Shown: piece after piece, positions 1 through 9,370 of the stretch | How the letters are laid out: each line of letters begins with the position of its first letter | How positions within the stretch are numbered: position 1 is the first letter of the stretch | Assembly (NCBI GenBank): GCA_013286565.1 | Contig: JABDFM010000004.1 | Location: 34,574-98,573 of the forward strand | DNA length: 64,000 nt | Direction of reading: 5' to 3' | Source: Bacteroidota bacterium | Lineage (GTDB): Bacteria > Bacteroidota > Bacteroidia > Sphingobacteriales > Sphingobacteriaceae | Notes under the pieces: model-generated | The model's input: only the letters and a program-made list of their open reading frames with translations | What the model was told of the DNA's origin: nothing | The model's database searches: none | Position numbers and translations under genes: made by a program

Positions 1-442
1 ATTCGGAACGCAGGCTACCAGTTACTTCGTGGTCGTGGGCCTTGGTTACGTTTTTTTGTGGGTTTTTTATTAGCCAGTGTACCAGGTTACCCTCGGCGGG
101 TTGGGGACGGTTGCGTACCACGGCATAATAGGTTTTGCTCATCTCCCGGCTTTTAAAAAGCTGGTTAACCCTATCCAGGGCTTTGCTGGTTTTGGCAAAC
201 AGGATCACGCCGCTTACGGGTCTGTCAAGCCGATGCACCACACCTAAAAAAGCTCCATTGGGTTTATTATATTTTTTGGCAATGTATTTCTTCACCTTCT
301 CATCCAGCGGCTCATCCCCCGTTTCGTCCACCTGCACAATATCGCCCGCACGTTTATTTACGGCGATGAGGTGGTTATCTTCATAAAGAATATCCTTATC
401 GGTAATATCGTGGTTGATGTATTTAATGTTAACTCTGGTCAT
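1..442 (-). CDS. RluA-family pseudouridine synthase, 3' part cut by window edge
   Basis: The first 147 codons are visible from an ATG at 440-442; the rest lies beyond base 1. The protein opens with a short segment ending in the NHLIAVNKRAG stretch typical of RluA enzymes, and residues 70-78 read HRLDRPVSG, the family motif carrying the catalytic Asp (D73). RluA-type enzymes convert specific uridines of 23S rRNA or tRNA to pseudouridine in the cytoplasm. There is no S4 domain before the catalytic motif, so this is the short RluA/RluC-like form. The target site cannot be told from this part. It is followed upstream by a repeat-filled gap before panB, which reads on the same strand. Confidence 0.85.
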   Translation of the reverse strand, partial: MTRVNIKYINHDITDKDILYEDNHLIAVNKRAGDIVQVDETGDEPLDEKVKKYIAKKYNKPNGAFLGVVHRLDRPVSGVILFAKTSKALDRVNQLFKSREMSKTYYAVVRNRPQPAEGNLVHWLIKNPQKNVTKAHDHEVTGSLRSE

Positions 443-454
443 AGGTTTGTAGAT

Positions 455-525
455 AGACCATAGTCAATAGTCCATGGTCAATAGCAACTCAATTACTATG
501 GTCTATGGACTATCAACTATGGACT
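455..525. repeat. Dispersed palindromic repeat, family A, copy 1
   Basis: A 71-base imperfect palindrome built from alternating GACCATAG / CTATGGTC and AATAGTCCATGG units. Related copies lie at 4738-4808, 15201-15280 and 35142-35246. It fills the gap between panB and the pseudouridine synthase, both on the minus strand, so it would be transcribed and could fold into a long hairpin. Confidence 0.75.
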
Positions 526-528
526 TAT

Positions 529-1344
529 TTAATACTGCTCTTTCTCATTCGGAAAATCCTTCGCCTTCACATCAGTAATATAGTTTTTGATAGCGTCGTT
601 CATCACGTTATACAAGTTGGCATATTGCCGCAAAAACCTTGGTTTAAACTCTTTGTTGATGCCCAGCATATCATGTAAAACCAAAACCTGCCCATCACAA
701 TGTCGGCCAGCACCTATACCAATTATCGGAATATGTACGCTTTCAGTAACTTCTTTTGCCAGTTGGGCCGGTATCTTCTCCAGCACAATGCCAAAGCAAC
801 CAAGCTCCTGCAACTTCAATGCATCATCACGCAGTTTTTGCGCTTCAACTTCTTCTTTGGCACGTACGGTATAAGTACCAAACTTGTAAATAGATTGAGG
901 CGTTAAACCCAAATGCCCCATTACCGGGATACCGGCAGTGAGGATACGTGTTACAGATTCTGCGATCTCAACACCACCCTCCATCTTCACCCCGTGCGCG
1001 CCCGACTCCTTCATAATACGGATAGCCGAGTTAAGCGCCTCCTTGGAGTTTCCCTGGTAGGAACCAAAAGGAAGATCAACAATAACCAATGCCCTTTTTG
1101 CAGCCCGTACTACGGATGAGGCATGGTAGATCATCTGGTCTAAAGTTATAGGCAGCGTAGTCTCATGCCCGGCCATTACGTTTGAGGCTGAATCGCCCAC
1201 TAAAATAATATCCATACCGGCCGCATCAACAATAGCGGCCATCGAATAATCGTAGGCGGTAAGCATGGCGATCTTCTCGCCACGGTTTTTCATCTCCTGC
1301 AAAATATGGGTGGTAACCCTTTTGATCTCTTTATTTACAGACAT
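529..1344 (-). CDS. panB: 3-methyl-2-oxobutanoate hydroxymethyltransferase
   Basis: 271 residues, the normal PanB length. The enzyme transfers a hydroxymethyl group from 5,10-methylene-tetrahydrofolate to 2-oxoisovalerate to make ketopantoate, the first committed step of pantothenate (CoA) synthesis. The Mg2+ ligand segments are visible: LVGDSAS with D50 and [10 protein letters not shown] with D89, then VKMEGG with E121. The [10 protein letters not shown] stretch that follows is highly conserved in the family. The barrel is complete with no frameshift. panC and panD are not next to it. The start is the ATG at 1342-1344. It is divergent from carA with a 265-base gap containing short repeats. 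Confidence 0.97.
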   Translation of the reverse strand: MSVNKEIKRVTTHILQEMKNRGEKIAMLTAYDYSMAAIVDAAGMDIILVGDSASNVMAGHETTLPITLDQMIYHASSVVRAAKRALVIVDLPFGSYQGNSKEALNSAIRIMKESGAHGVKMEGGVEIAESVTRILTAGIPVMGHLGLTPQSIYKFGTYTVRAKEEVEAQKLRDDALKLQELGCFGIVLEKIPAQLAKEVTESVHIPIIGIGAGRHCDGQVLVLHDMLGINKEFKPRFLRQYANLYNVMNDAIKNYITDVKAKDFPNEKEQY

Positions 1345-1361
1345 GCTGGTTGTTTTAGGAT

Positions 1362-1497
1362 GACACGAATTACACGAATTTATTCGAATTACACGAATTA
1401 ATTTTGATCGTGATAATTAACGCCAATTAAATGAGTTACATAAATCAGTTAAAAAGCATAATGCAAAATTCGATAAAAATTCGTGAAATTCGTGTCT
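1362..1497. repeat. Inverted ACACGAATT repeat between panB and carA
   Basis: The left part (about 1362-1400) holds four ACACGAATT/TTCGAATT-type units in tandem; the right part (about 1470-1497) carries the reverse complement, AAATTCGTGAAATTCGTGTC. Together they can form a hairpin with a long loop of about 65 bases. Low-complexity intergenic repeat; no function is evident. Confidence 0.6.
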
Positions 1498-1503
1498 TAT
1501 CAT

Positions 1504-1511
1504 TATATTTG
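1504..1511 (+). promoter_or_regulatory. Candidate -7 box upstream of carA
   Basis: TATATTTG matches the Bacteroidota -7 consensus TAnnTTTG and lies 99 bases before the carA start. No clear TTG -33 element is seen 19-21 bases upstream, so this is only a candidate. Confidence 0.3.
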
Positions 1512-1609
1512 CGGCGTGAATCCAGTAGTCGCCCGCTACACTTCTTACACCTGTTTTCACGGAGCTGCACCCCAGTTTGACCGGCACATAAACTATTCAA
1601 TTTTTTATT

Positions 1610-2719
1610 ATGATCACCAACTTCACCAAGTTACCTGCAGTATTATTACTGGCTGACGGGACCGTATTTTATGGCAAAGCCGCCGGAAAGATAGGCACCA
1701 CCACCGGCGAGATCTGTTTTAATACCGGGATGACCGGTTACCAGGAAGTATTTACCGATCCTTCCTATTTCGGTCAGATCCTGGTAGCTACCAATGCACA
1801 TATCGGCAATTATGGTATCGCCAAAGAAGAAGTTGAATCCGGACATATTCAAATAGCGGGACTGGTTTGCAAAAACTACAACATTTATTATACCCGCAAG
1901 CAGGCCAACGAATCTATACAGGACTATTTCCAGGAACAAAACCTTGTATCTATTTCTGATATTGATACACGCCAACTGGTTAGACATATACGTGATAAAG
2001 GCGCGATGAACGCCATTATCTCATCTGAGATATTAGATTTAGAAGAACTAAAAAAGAAACTGGCCGAAGTACCATCAATGGATGGGCTTGAGCTTTCATC
2101 AAAGGTAACAACTAATGAAACCTATACGTTCGGTGAAGAAACAGCCACCTATCGGGTAGCTGTGCTTGACCTGGGAGTAAAGAAAAACATACTGCGTAAT
2201 TTCCATGACCGTGATGTTTATGCCAAGGTATATCCGGCTAAAACAACCTTTGAAGAAATGGAAAAAGATTTTTCACCGAATGGCTACTTTATTTCCAACG
2301 GTCCCGGCGATCCTTCGGCTATGCCTTATGCCATCGAAACGGTAAAGGATATTTTAAAGGCTGATAAACCGATGTTCGGGATATGTTTAGGTCACCAGTT
2401 ATTAGCTTTGGCTAATGATATTCCTACTATAAAAATGTTCAATGGTCACCGTGGATTAAACCACCCGGTAAAAAATGTGATCATCAATCATTGCGAGGTA
2501 ACCTCTCAAAATCATGGCTTTGGCGTAGTGCCGGAAGCAGTAAGAGCATCGGATAAAGTGGAGATCACCCATGTTAACCTGAATGATAAATCTATCGAGG
2601 GCATCCGTGTAAAGGATAAAAAAGCATTCTCGGTACAATATCACCCCGAATCATCCCCCGGCCCGCATGATTCAAGGTATTTGTTTGATGATTTTGTAAA
2701 GATGATGGCGAAGAATTAA
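1610..2719 (+). CDS. carA: Carbamoyl-phosphate synthase small (glutaminase) subunit
   Basis: 369 residues, normal for CarA. It hydrolyses glutamine and channels ammonia to the large subunit CarB to make carbamoyl phosphate for arginine and pyrimidine synthesis. The N-terminal half is the CarA-specific domain (LADGTVFYG, FNTGMTGYQEVFTDPSY); the C-terminal half is a class I glutamine amidotransferase with FGICLGHQ (nucleophile Cys near residue 259) and the His-Glu pair in YHPESSPGP near residue 345. carB is not adjacent, so the two subunits are encoded apart or carB lies outside the window. A rho-independent terminator follows at once, so it is probably transcribed alone. Confidence 0.96.
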   Translation: MITNFTKLPAVLLLADGTVFYGKAAGKIGTTTGEICFNTGMTGYQEVFTDPSYFGQILVATNAHIGNYGIAKEEVESGHIQIAGLVCKNYNIYYTRKQANESIQDYFQEQNLVSISDIDTRQLVRHIRDKGAMNAIISSEILDLEELKKKLAEVPSMDGLELSSKVTTNETYTFGEETATYRVAVLDLGVKKNILRNFHDRDVYAKVYPAKTTFEEMEKDFSPNGYFISNGPGDPSAMPYAIETVKDILKADKPMFGICLGHQLLALANDIPTIKMFNGHRGLNHPVKNVIINHCEVTSQNHGFGVVPEAVRASDKVEITHVNLNDKSIEGIRVKDKKAFSVQYHPESSPGPHDSRYLFDDFVKMMAKN

Positions 2720-2744
2720 AATTACCGATATTAATGAAATACAG

Positions 2745-2778
2745 CCTTGCAGATTAAAACTTTGCAAGGTTTTTTTAT
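2745..2778 (+). terminator. Rho-independent terminator after carA
   Basis: Perfect 7-bp stem CCTTGCA / TGCAAGG (2745-2751 with 2763-2769), 11-base loop, followed by a run of seven T. Confidence 0.8.
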
Positions 2779-2822
2779 TTTTATTATTAAAATAATAAAT
2801 AATTGAGTATCTTGGTTTCTGA

Positions 2823-3422
2823 ATGAAAAAACAGCATACCAAAACGATACTCACCACGGTTATACTGCTTTTGGCTTTATTACAAGGCCCATTCCTGTTT
2901 TACTATACCTACGGATTTTTCAAGCTGATCTTTTTGATACCCTTGGGCCTAATCGGGCTGGGTCTAACGATCTATTTATTTTTTAGCGTTTGTAAATATG
3001 CTGCAACTAATACCAGGTATCACATTATCGGCTTGATATTGGCTTTTGTTATTGGCTTTTTCACTATCAGAACCGATGCTCTTGAATATCTTGATTGGAA
3101 ATTCAGAAAAGCAGATAGAGATAAAATTGTTGAAGAAGTAAAACAGGGGATATTAGTGCCTAACGACAGCGGTATATATCACTTACCCTCCAACACTTTT
3201 CTGCCAATTTCAAATGGGGGCAATGATATTGTGGTCAACGAAAATGAAAATGGCACTACCTCAGTAGAATTTTATATCGACCGCGGGTTCATAGATCATT
3301 ACTCGGCCTTTCTATATACAAATGATGAAAATGAAATTGCCGGGTTAGACCGCGCAATTGCAAATGGCAGTAACCGCGCTTTTAAAAAATTCGGCGATAA
3401 TTGGTACCGCGTAGGTTATTAA
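2823..3422 (+). CDS. Hypothetical membrane protein
   Basis: 199 residues, not recognised. Three hydrophobic segments fill the N-terminal half (about residues 9-27, 31-53 and 65-83), followed by a hydrophilic C-terminal domain of about 110 residues rich in Asn, Asp and Gly, which would face one side of the inner membrane. There is no lipobox or cleavable signal. It stands alone: terminator before it, about 540 bases of gap after it. Codon use looks ordinary and the reading frame is intact, which supports a real gene. No function can be assigned. Confidence 0.75.
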   Translation: MKKQHTKTILTTVILLLALLQGPFLFYYTYGFFKLIFLIPLGLIGLGLTIYLFFSVCKYAATNTRYHIIGLILAFVIGFFTIRTDALEYLDWKFRKADRDKIVEEVKQGILVPNDSGIYHLPSNTFLPISNGGNDIVVNENENGTTSVEFYIDRGFIDHYSAFLYTNDENEIAGLDRAIANGSNRAFKKFGDNWYRVGY

Positions 3423-3569
3423 ACCCTTTCCTTTTTTTTACGAACCCGGATTTTTCACCGGTTCATCCACTAACTTCATTCATTCACCGAGAATTTCCCG
3501 CTGTTCGCCTAAAACTAATAACGCTTTCCTGTGCCTGAGGGCATATTTGTGGTATAAATCACACGGATC

Positions 3570-3668
3570 ATGAAAACACTACTACTCATTCACATCGTTC
3601 ATTTAGCTGCGCAGGCTGTTCAGCATATCCATACCATCATCCATGCGCTGGGGCATTTAATGAAATAA
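3570..3668 (+). CDS. Tiny His-rich ORF, 32 codons
   Basis: ATG at 3570, TAA at 3666-3668. The product starts MKTLLLIHIVHLAAQ and has six His in 32 residues, mostly spaced so that they would fall along one face of a hydrophobic helix. It could be a small membrane peptide or a metal-binding peptide. It is followed 86 bases later by a second tiny ORF that also begins MK-x-L. There is no Shine-Dalgarno, which is normal in this phylum. It may be a chance ORF; conservation in relatives would decide. Confidence 0.3.
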   Translation: MKTLLLIHIVHLAAQAVQHIHTIIHALGHLMK

Positions 3669-3726
3669 TTTATATAAAGCAGTAATAATTTAACAATATA
3701 AAACCACCCGCTTAACATACCTCGTG

Positions 3727-3734
3727 TATTTTTG
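3727..3734 (+). promoter_or_regulatory. Candidate -7 box before second tiny ORF
   Basis: TATTTTTG fits TAnnTTTG and lies 20 bases before the ATG at 3755, a spacing expected of a short leader. No -33 TTG is obvious. Confidence 0.3.
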
Positions 3735-3754
3735 CATCAAACTACCAGTTTACA

Positions 3755-3838
3755 ATGAAAGCACTATTCCAACTTTACAATTACCTGCTTGAACAGGCGG
3801 AAACATTCACCAGATCGTTTGCCAACCTGTTAGGCTAA
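3755..3838 (+). CDS. Tiny amphipathic ORF, 27 codons
   Basis: ATG at 3755, TAA at 3836-3838. The product begins MKALFQLYNYLLEQAE and ends SFANLLG. Leu/Phe/Tyr alternate with polar residues in a pattern compatible with an amphipathic helix of about 25 residues. A TAnnTTTG box lies just upstream. It is independent of the ABC transporter genes that start 127 bases later. It resembles small membrane-associated peptides only in general character; no family is recognised. Confidence 0.35.
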   Translation: MKALFQLYNYLLEQAETFTRSFANLLG

Positions 3839-3964
3839 CGCATAAATCGCCATCCGATTTTAAAAGTCTCCACACAGGGGGCTTACAGATATCTTCACCG
3901 TAATTTTTCCACCATTCACCGAAAATATTATGGTTATTCCATTTTTCTATCCCATTTTTACAGT

Positions 3965-4729
3965 ATGGCAAAACAACCCATTATCACTGTAAAAAACCTG
4001 GTAAAAAAATACGACGATTTTACAGCTGTAAACGGCATTAGCTTTGAAGTTTTTGAGGGCGAAATATTCGGTTTGCTTGGCCCCAACGGAGCCGGTAAAA
4101 CCACCACCCTCGAGATCATCGAAACACTGCGTGATAAAACATCCGGCGAGATCACTGTAGATGGATTCTCTATCGACAAAGATACCGACAGTATTAAGAA
4201 ACGGATAGGCGTACAATTACAGGCCGCGGGTTATTATCCTAACCTGAATCTTTCGGAACTGATCGTGCTTTTCTGCGGCTTATATGGCATCGACAAAAAA
4301 CCGATGGAAATGTTGGGTAAAGTGGCCCTAACGGATAAGGCCAAATCAAAATACAAAGATCTTTCGGGCGGCCAAAAGCAGCGCTTCTCTATTGCCACCA
4401 CGCTGATCAATGATCCACGCATTATATTTCTTGATGAACCAACCACCGGTCTTGACCCGCAGGCGCGCAGAAACTTATGGGAACTGATAAAAGAAATTCG
4501 CGATAGCGGTACTACCGTGGTCATCACCACCCATTACATGGATGAAGCAGAGGTACTTTGCGACCGCGTAGCCTTTATAGATGGCGGTAATATAATAGGC
4601 ATTGATACGCCGGATAATTTTATTGATAAACTGGTAGCTACCGGCTTTGAACGTAAAAAACAAGTAAAGCTGGCCAATTTAGAGGATGTATTTATTACCA
4701 TGACCGGTAAAGAATGGCGGGAAGATTGA
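3965..4729 (+). CDS. ABC-2 type transporter ATP-binding protein
   Basis: 254 residues, one complete ABC nucleotide-binding domain. Walker A is GPNGAGKTT (about residues 39-47), the signature is LSGGQKQRFSIA, Walker B is RIIFLDEPTTGLDP, and the switch His lies in VVITTHYMDEAE. The end (LEDVFITMTGKEWRED) is typical of the DrrA/CcmA-like ATPases that drive export through ABC-2 permeases. The partner permease starts 115 bases downstream on the same strand, with a family A repeat between them. Substrate unknown; drugs, lipids or polysaccharides are exported by members of this group. Confidence 0.93.
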   Translation: MAKQPIITVKNLVKKYDDFTAVNGISFEVFEGEIFGLLGPNGAGKTTTLEIIETLRDKTSGEITVDGFSIDKDTDSIKKRIGVQLQAAGYYPNLNLSELIVLFCGLYGIDKKPMEMLGKVALTDKAKSKYKDLSGGQKQRFSIATTLINDPRIIFLDEPTTGLDPQARRNLWELIKEIRDSGTTVVITTHYMDEAEVLCDRVAFIDGGNIIGIDTPDNFIDKLVATGFERKKQVKLANLEDVFITMTGKEWRED

Positions 4730-4737
4730 TTTGGCCC

Positions 4738-4808
4738 ATAGACCATGGTTGATAGTCCATGGTAAATAACTAAGACAACTATCGACTATGGTCCATCGAC
4801 TATTGACA
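4738..4808. repeat. Dispersed palindromic repeat, family A, copy 2
   Basis: About 71 bases with GACCATGGTT, GATAGTCCATGG, ATCGACTATGG and CATCGACTATTG units that pair with one another. It separates the ABC ATPase from its permease inside one probable operon, so it would be transcribed. Confidence 0.75.
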
Positions 4809-4844
4809 AAAAAATCACCAATGAACTATTGAACCAATGAACTA

Positions 4845-5999
4845 ATGACTACCAACAACAAACCATACAGCAATACTAAAGCTACCCTCGCGATAGCAAA
4901 AGCCAGTTTCCGGTCGATATTACGAAGCCCTTCGGCGGTGGTGTTCAGCCTGGTGTTCCCTTTGATATTTATAGTCGTATTTGCCAATATTGGTGGCGGC
5001 GGCATATCTGTTGATGTGGGCGTAGCTAAAACGTGTGATACCAGCAGTATTATTTACAAAGCATTAAAGTCGGTCAAGATCGTTAACCTGGTAACCAACC
5101 AGTCGACCGATGAAATGAATAAGAACCTGTCAAAAGGTTCAATCGATGCTATTTTAGACATCAAGAATAATCACTCGGGAGGATTGACGCTTTATCCGCC
5201 ATTATCCCTTCCACCAAATAATTTACCGAACAAACCCCCGTTCTCGGTTAACGTGCAATACACCAAGGCTTCCAATAAGGATGGTATTCTCAAGTCTGTT
5301 ATCAGCAACATCATATCCCAGATGAACTCAAGTATGTCCAAAGGATTACCGCAGATGGCAGAGGTAAACGAAACCACCATCCAGGGCCGTGAGTATAAGT
5401 ATATCGACTTCATCCTGCCGGGCATGCTTGGCTTTTCCCTGTTGAGCAGCGGCGTTTTTGGTACAGCCTTCGTGTTTCTTAGTTTACGTTTAACATTGGT
5501 GATTAAACGTTTTTTTGCTAACCCGGTAAAACGTTACAGTATTGTTTTGGGCGAGGCTTTGGCGCGTATCGTATTTGCTTTGTTGGGCGCACTGTTCATT
5601 ATCGGTATTGGCCATTATGCATTCGGCTTTACGCTGATACATGGTTTCATTACAGTGCTTAATATGCTCGTATTATCAGCTATAGGGCTCATCATCTTTA
5701 TGGGGTTTGGCTTTATTATATCCGGCGTAGCCAAAAACGAGAGCACGGTGCCGCCCTTCTCCAATATTATTACCTTACCCCAATTTTTGTTATCGGGCAC
5801 TTTCTTTTCAACTACCGCTTTCCCGGTATGGTTGCAACACATTAGCAGGGTATTGCCCCTCACCCATTTAAATGACGCCATGCGAAAGGTGGCTTTTGAA
5901 GGCGCATCGCTTGGGGAGGTGTCACATCAATTGCTGATATTAGGTATCTGGTTTGTCGGGATCTATATTGTTGCGGTGAAAACGTTTAAGTGGGAGTAG
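4845..5999 (+). CDS. ABC-2 type transporter permease
   Basis: 384 residues. It has one N-terminal membrane segment (about 34-50, FSLVFPLIFIVVFANIG), a large extracytoplasmic domain of about 150 residues, then five or more membrane segments (IDFILPGMLGFSLLSSG onward to VGIYIVAVKTFKW). This is the YhgE/DrrB/ABC2_membrane_3 layout. It pairs with the ATPase encoded just upstream; together they would form a 2+2 exporter in the inner membrane. The end of the sixth segment (LPLTHLNDAMRKVAFEG) is characteristic of ABC-2 permeases. Substrate not deducible. Confidence 0.9.
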   Translation: MTTNNKPYSNTKATLAIAKASFRSILRSPSAVVFSLVFPLIFIVVFANIGGGGISVDVGVAKTCDTSSIIYKALKSVKIVNLVTNQSTDEMNKNLSKGSIDAILDIKNNHSGGLTLYPPLSLPPNNLPNKPPFSVNVQYTKASNKDGILKSVISNIISQMNSSMSKGLPQMAEVNETTIQGREYKYIDFILPGMLGFSLLSSGVFGTAFVFLSLRLTLVIKRFFANPVKRYSIVLGEALARIVFALLGALFIIGIGHYAFGFTLIHGFITVLNMLVLSAIGLIIFMGFGFIISGVAKNESTVPPFSNIITLPQFLLSGTFFSTTAFPVWLQHISRVLPLTHLNDAMRKVAFEGASLGEVSHQLLILGIWFVGIYIVAVKTFKWE

Positions 6000-6193
6000 T
6001 TGGAATGCAGAATGAATTGGATGATTGTAAAGTCAAAATGTTGTAAGGTTCAGGCTTTAGACCGATCAAAGATGAAAAGAATCGTGGCCATCCGTAAATC
6101 CTATGAATCATGGTTCAGACAAAAAAAACAGCGCGCTCACATTAATTTTCTGTTAATCTTAAAGTAATTTTCACCGAAAGTTATTATCATTTG

Positions 6194-6201
6194 TATATTT
6201 G
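6194..6201 (+). promoter_or_regulatory. Candidate -7 box upstream of eno
   Basis: TATATTTG, a full match to TAnnTTTG, 66 bases before the eno ATG. The -33 region has only a poor match. Confidence 0.4.
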
Positions 6202-6236
6202 GAGAATATATACTTATAGTGTACTTTTGACACTAA

Positions 6237-7565
<1,329 letters not shown>

Positions 7566-7612
7566 AAGGTTAAAGGCGAAAGCTGAAAGGTTAAAGCCTT
7601 CTAATTATTAAG

Positions 7613-7640
7613 AGCCTCGATTTTATCGGGGCTTTTTTTT
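7613..7640 (+). terminator. Rho-independent terminator after eno
   Basis: 9-bp stem AGCCTCGAT / ATCGGGGCT (7613-7621 with 7625-7633, one G-T pair), TTT loop, followed by eight T. Confidence 0.85.
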
Positions 7641-7679
7641 GTTTTTATTTCTTACTTTTATTTTTCTAAACTTTATCTC

Positions 7680-8036
7680 ATGAATTGTTATAATCATCGT
7701 ACCATACCGGCTGTTGCCACTTGTAAAAACTGCTGCAAAGGATTATGTCCTGAGTGTCTCACTGAAGTCGAAAATGGAATAGCATGTACTACTACTTGTG
7801 TGGATGAAGTTAAAACTCTCAATGCTTTAATTAATAATAACAAAAAGTCAACTGACAGAGTAGCTGGCATCTACAATCGCAATGCATTTATATATGCAGC
7901 TTTAGGCTTACTATTTTTTTATTCTGGATTTAGGTATAATGATTTAAGGGTATATGGTATTGCTGCAGGATGTATATTTTTAATTGGTGCTATTTTGATG
8001 CTCAATACTGCAAGAAAATATAAAAACAAGAATTGA
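7680..8036 (+). CDS. Small membrane protein with B-box-like Cys/His cluster
   Basis: 118 residues. The first 45 residues hold a Cys/His array (C3, H6, then CKNCCKGLCPEC and a later Cys pair) that looks like the B-box-type zinc-finger heads seen on some bacterial membrane proteins. Two hydrophobic segments follow (about 66-80 and 87-105), ending in a basic tail KYKNKN. A zinc-binding cytosolic head on a two-pass membrane anchor is the simplest reading. The gene is AT-rich compared with eno and stands alone. Function unknown. Confidence 0.75.
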   Translation: MNCYNHRTIPAVATCKNCCKGLCPECLTEVENGIACTTTCVDEVKTLNALINNNKKSTDRVAGIYNRNAFIYAALGLLFFYSGFRYNDLRVYGIAAGCIFLIGAILMLNTARKYKNKN

Positions 8037-8389
8037 CAACTTCTTGAAAGTTATCTATTCTAATATAAACCAATAGAGCTAAAAGAGATATTATGTGGAA
8101 ATATTTCCCCCTATTTCCATTTAAACAAGAAGTGTATTCCAATTTATAAATAATTTTCTGTTTGGTTAAATTATCCTGTAAAACTTTCATCCACTGAGGC
8201 TGAGAGGGTAAAATGCTGGTTTCCCGGCATTATCATCAAGGTTAAAGATACGTTTCAAACTGTTGCCTACTAAAAACCGGTATCCACACATATTGATTAT
8301 TTTAATGGTATAATAATTGGAATCGTATATTCACAGGTTCATGATACCCCGCTTAACCTTTAAATAATGTTTAGCAACTAAATTACCTT
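8037..8389. other. 353-base AT-rich gap with one hairpin
   Basis: No gene was found. One clean hairpin is present: AATGCTGG (8212-8219) pairs with CCGGCATT (8224-8231) around a TTTC loop. A CTGAGA motif lies just before it but the rest of a TPP riboswitch is missing. The hairpin has no T-run, so it is not an ordinary terminator. Confidence 0.4.
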
Positions 8390-9148
8390 ATGATGAAAAC
8401 TAACATTAAACCTCTTCTCGCGATTATGGTTTGTGTATTGATGGTTTACAGCGCATGCCGTAAAGTTGACAATGCCCCGGTATCTTCCCAAACAACCAAC
8501 ACTGATGTGCTGGGCGGCCAGATAGCGGTAAACCTTGCCCAATCATTAGCCGGAAACTTTGGCGGTGTAAACGTGATGGGCGGTGTTGATTCGGCATCCC
8601 TGGCTGGGCAACATCACGCTGCTGCCATTTATCCCCTCTGTGGTTTATTCACTGATTCCTTAGTGAACTACAACTGGAATTTAGGTGATACCGTAAAAGC
8701 ACATACTGGTGGAAACCTTACTTTTTTCTTTAATTGCAATAATGGCAAGCCGAACGGCTATACTGCTTACGATTCATTAGCTACCACTAAAACAACGCGC
8801 TACGGATCGTCCGAGTGTTATGTAAAACAATATTACACGATCAAATGCCTGGATGATAACCACCTGTTTGTTGGCGTTGACGGTGATATTTACTTCTACA
8901 GTCTGATAACTGATCTTTGTGGTTGTCAATCAATCACCAATGCCAACTATGTACTCAGTGGCCTGAAAGTTGACTTGACGACCAAAGACATTTTGAGCGG
9001 TACAGCCACCTTTAAAGCATATGGCAAGGGCTGGTTTTTAACCGGCACAATAGTTTTCCTCGGAAACCACATGGCAGATGTTACTATTAATGGAAAAACA
9101 TTTCGAATTAATGTGATAACAGGTGAATGCAACTGTGGAATAAGATAG
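8390..9148 (+). CDS. Hypothetical secreted lipoprotein
   Basis: 252 residues (the second ATG at 8393 is an equally good start). A lipoprotein signal is clear: a hydrophobic segment followed by the lipobox YSAC with the lipidated Cys at residue 23. The mature part contains at least eight more Cys, many in close pairs (LCGLF, FNCNN, LCGCQ, ECNCG), which in an exported protein suggests disulfides or metal binding. No known domain was recognised. It is alone between two gaps. Sphingobacteria encode many such lipoproteins of unknown role. Confidence 0.8.
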   Translation: MMKTNIKPLLAIMVCVLMVYSACRKVDNAPVSSQTTNTDVLGGQIAVNLAQSLAGNFGGVNVMGGVDSASLAGQHHAAAIYPLCGLFTDSLVNYNWNLGDTVKAHTGGNLTFFFNCNNGKPNGYTAYDSLATTKTTRYGSSECYVKQYYTIKCLDDNHLFVGVDGDIYFYSLITDLCGCQSITNANYVLSGLKVDLTTKDILSGTATFKAYGKGWFLTGTIVFLGNHMADVTINGKTFRINVITGECNCGIR

Positions 9149-9154
9149 TTAATT

Positions 9155-9251
9155 AGGTTAAGTGGTTGATTGAGTTGATTAGTTCACTGCCAGTAATTTA
9201 TTTTAATGAACTTAATCGAACCCAATCTAACTTAATCAAGTCAATCGAACC
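9155..9251. repeat. Imperfect inverted repeat after the lipoprotein gene
   Basis: AGGTTAAGTGGTTGATTGAG and following bases on the left pair imperfectly with TGAACTTAATCGAACC and CTTAATCAAGTCAATCGAACC on the right. A short related unit (AAGGTTAAGTAGTTGATTTAG) occurs near 51086, beside tRNA-Gly. Confidence 0.55.
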
Positions 9252-9265
9252 TCAAATAAAAACCG

Positions 9266-9273
9266 TATCTTTG
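9266..9273 (+). promoter_or_regulatory. Candidate -7 box upstream of the RhlE-type helicase
   Basis: TATCTTTG matches TAnnTTTG and is 98 bases before the ATG. A long leader between it and the gene is common for DEAD-box helicases, but no known leader RNA was recognised. Confidence 0.4.
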
Positions 9274-9370
9274 CAAATATTACCCGTTCGCTTACGGTTT
9301 TGATTTATCCAGACGACTCTTCAGATCCGCTTTATGCATTCGCGTTAGCACATTACATTAGATACATTAC

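Larger units (their letters stand above)
3423..3964. other. 542-base gap with two tiny ORFs and a degenerate repeat
   Basis: No conventional gene. The stretch holds two short ATG-initiated ORFs (3570-3668 and 3755-3838) and a worn copy of the CTCCCCC repeat family around 3858-3883 (TTTTAAAAGTCTCC, then CAGGGGGCT). Nothing else was recognised. Confidence 0.5.

Noticed and set aside
8195..8232. CTGAGAGGGT motif followed by a hairpin, resembling part of a TPP riboswitch
   Set aside because: The 5' GGGGTGC stem and the ACCTGA...TAATGCC half of the riboswitch are missing on this strand, and the next gene is a lipoprotein unrelated to thiamine.
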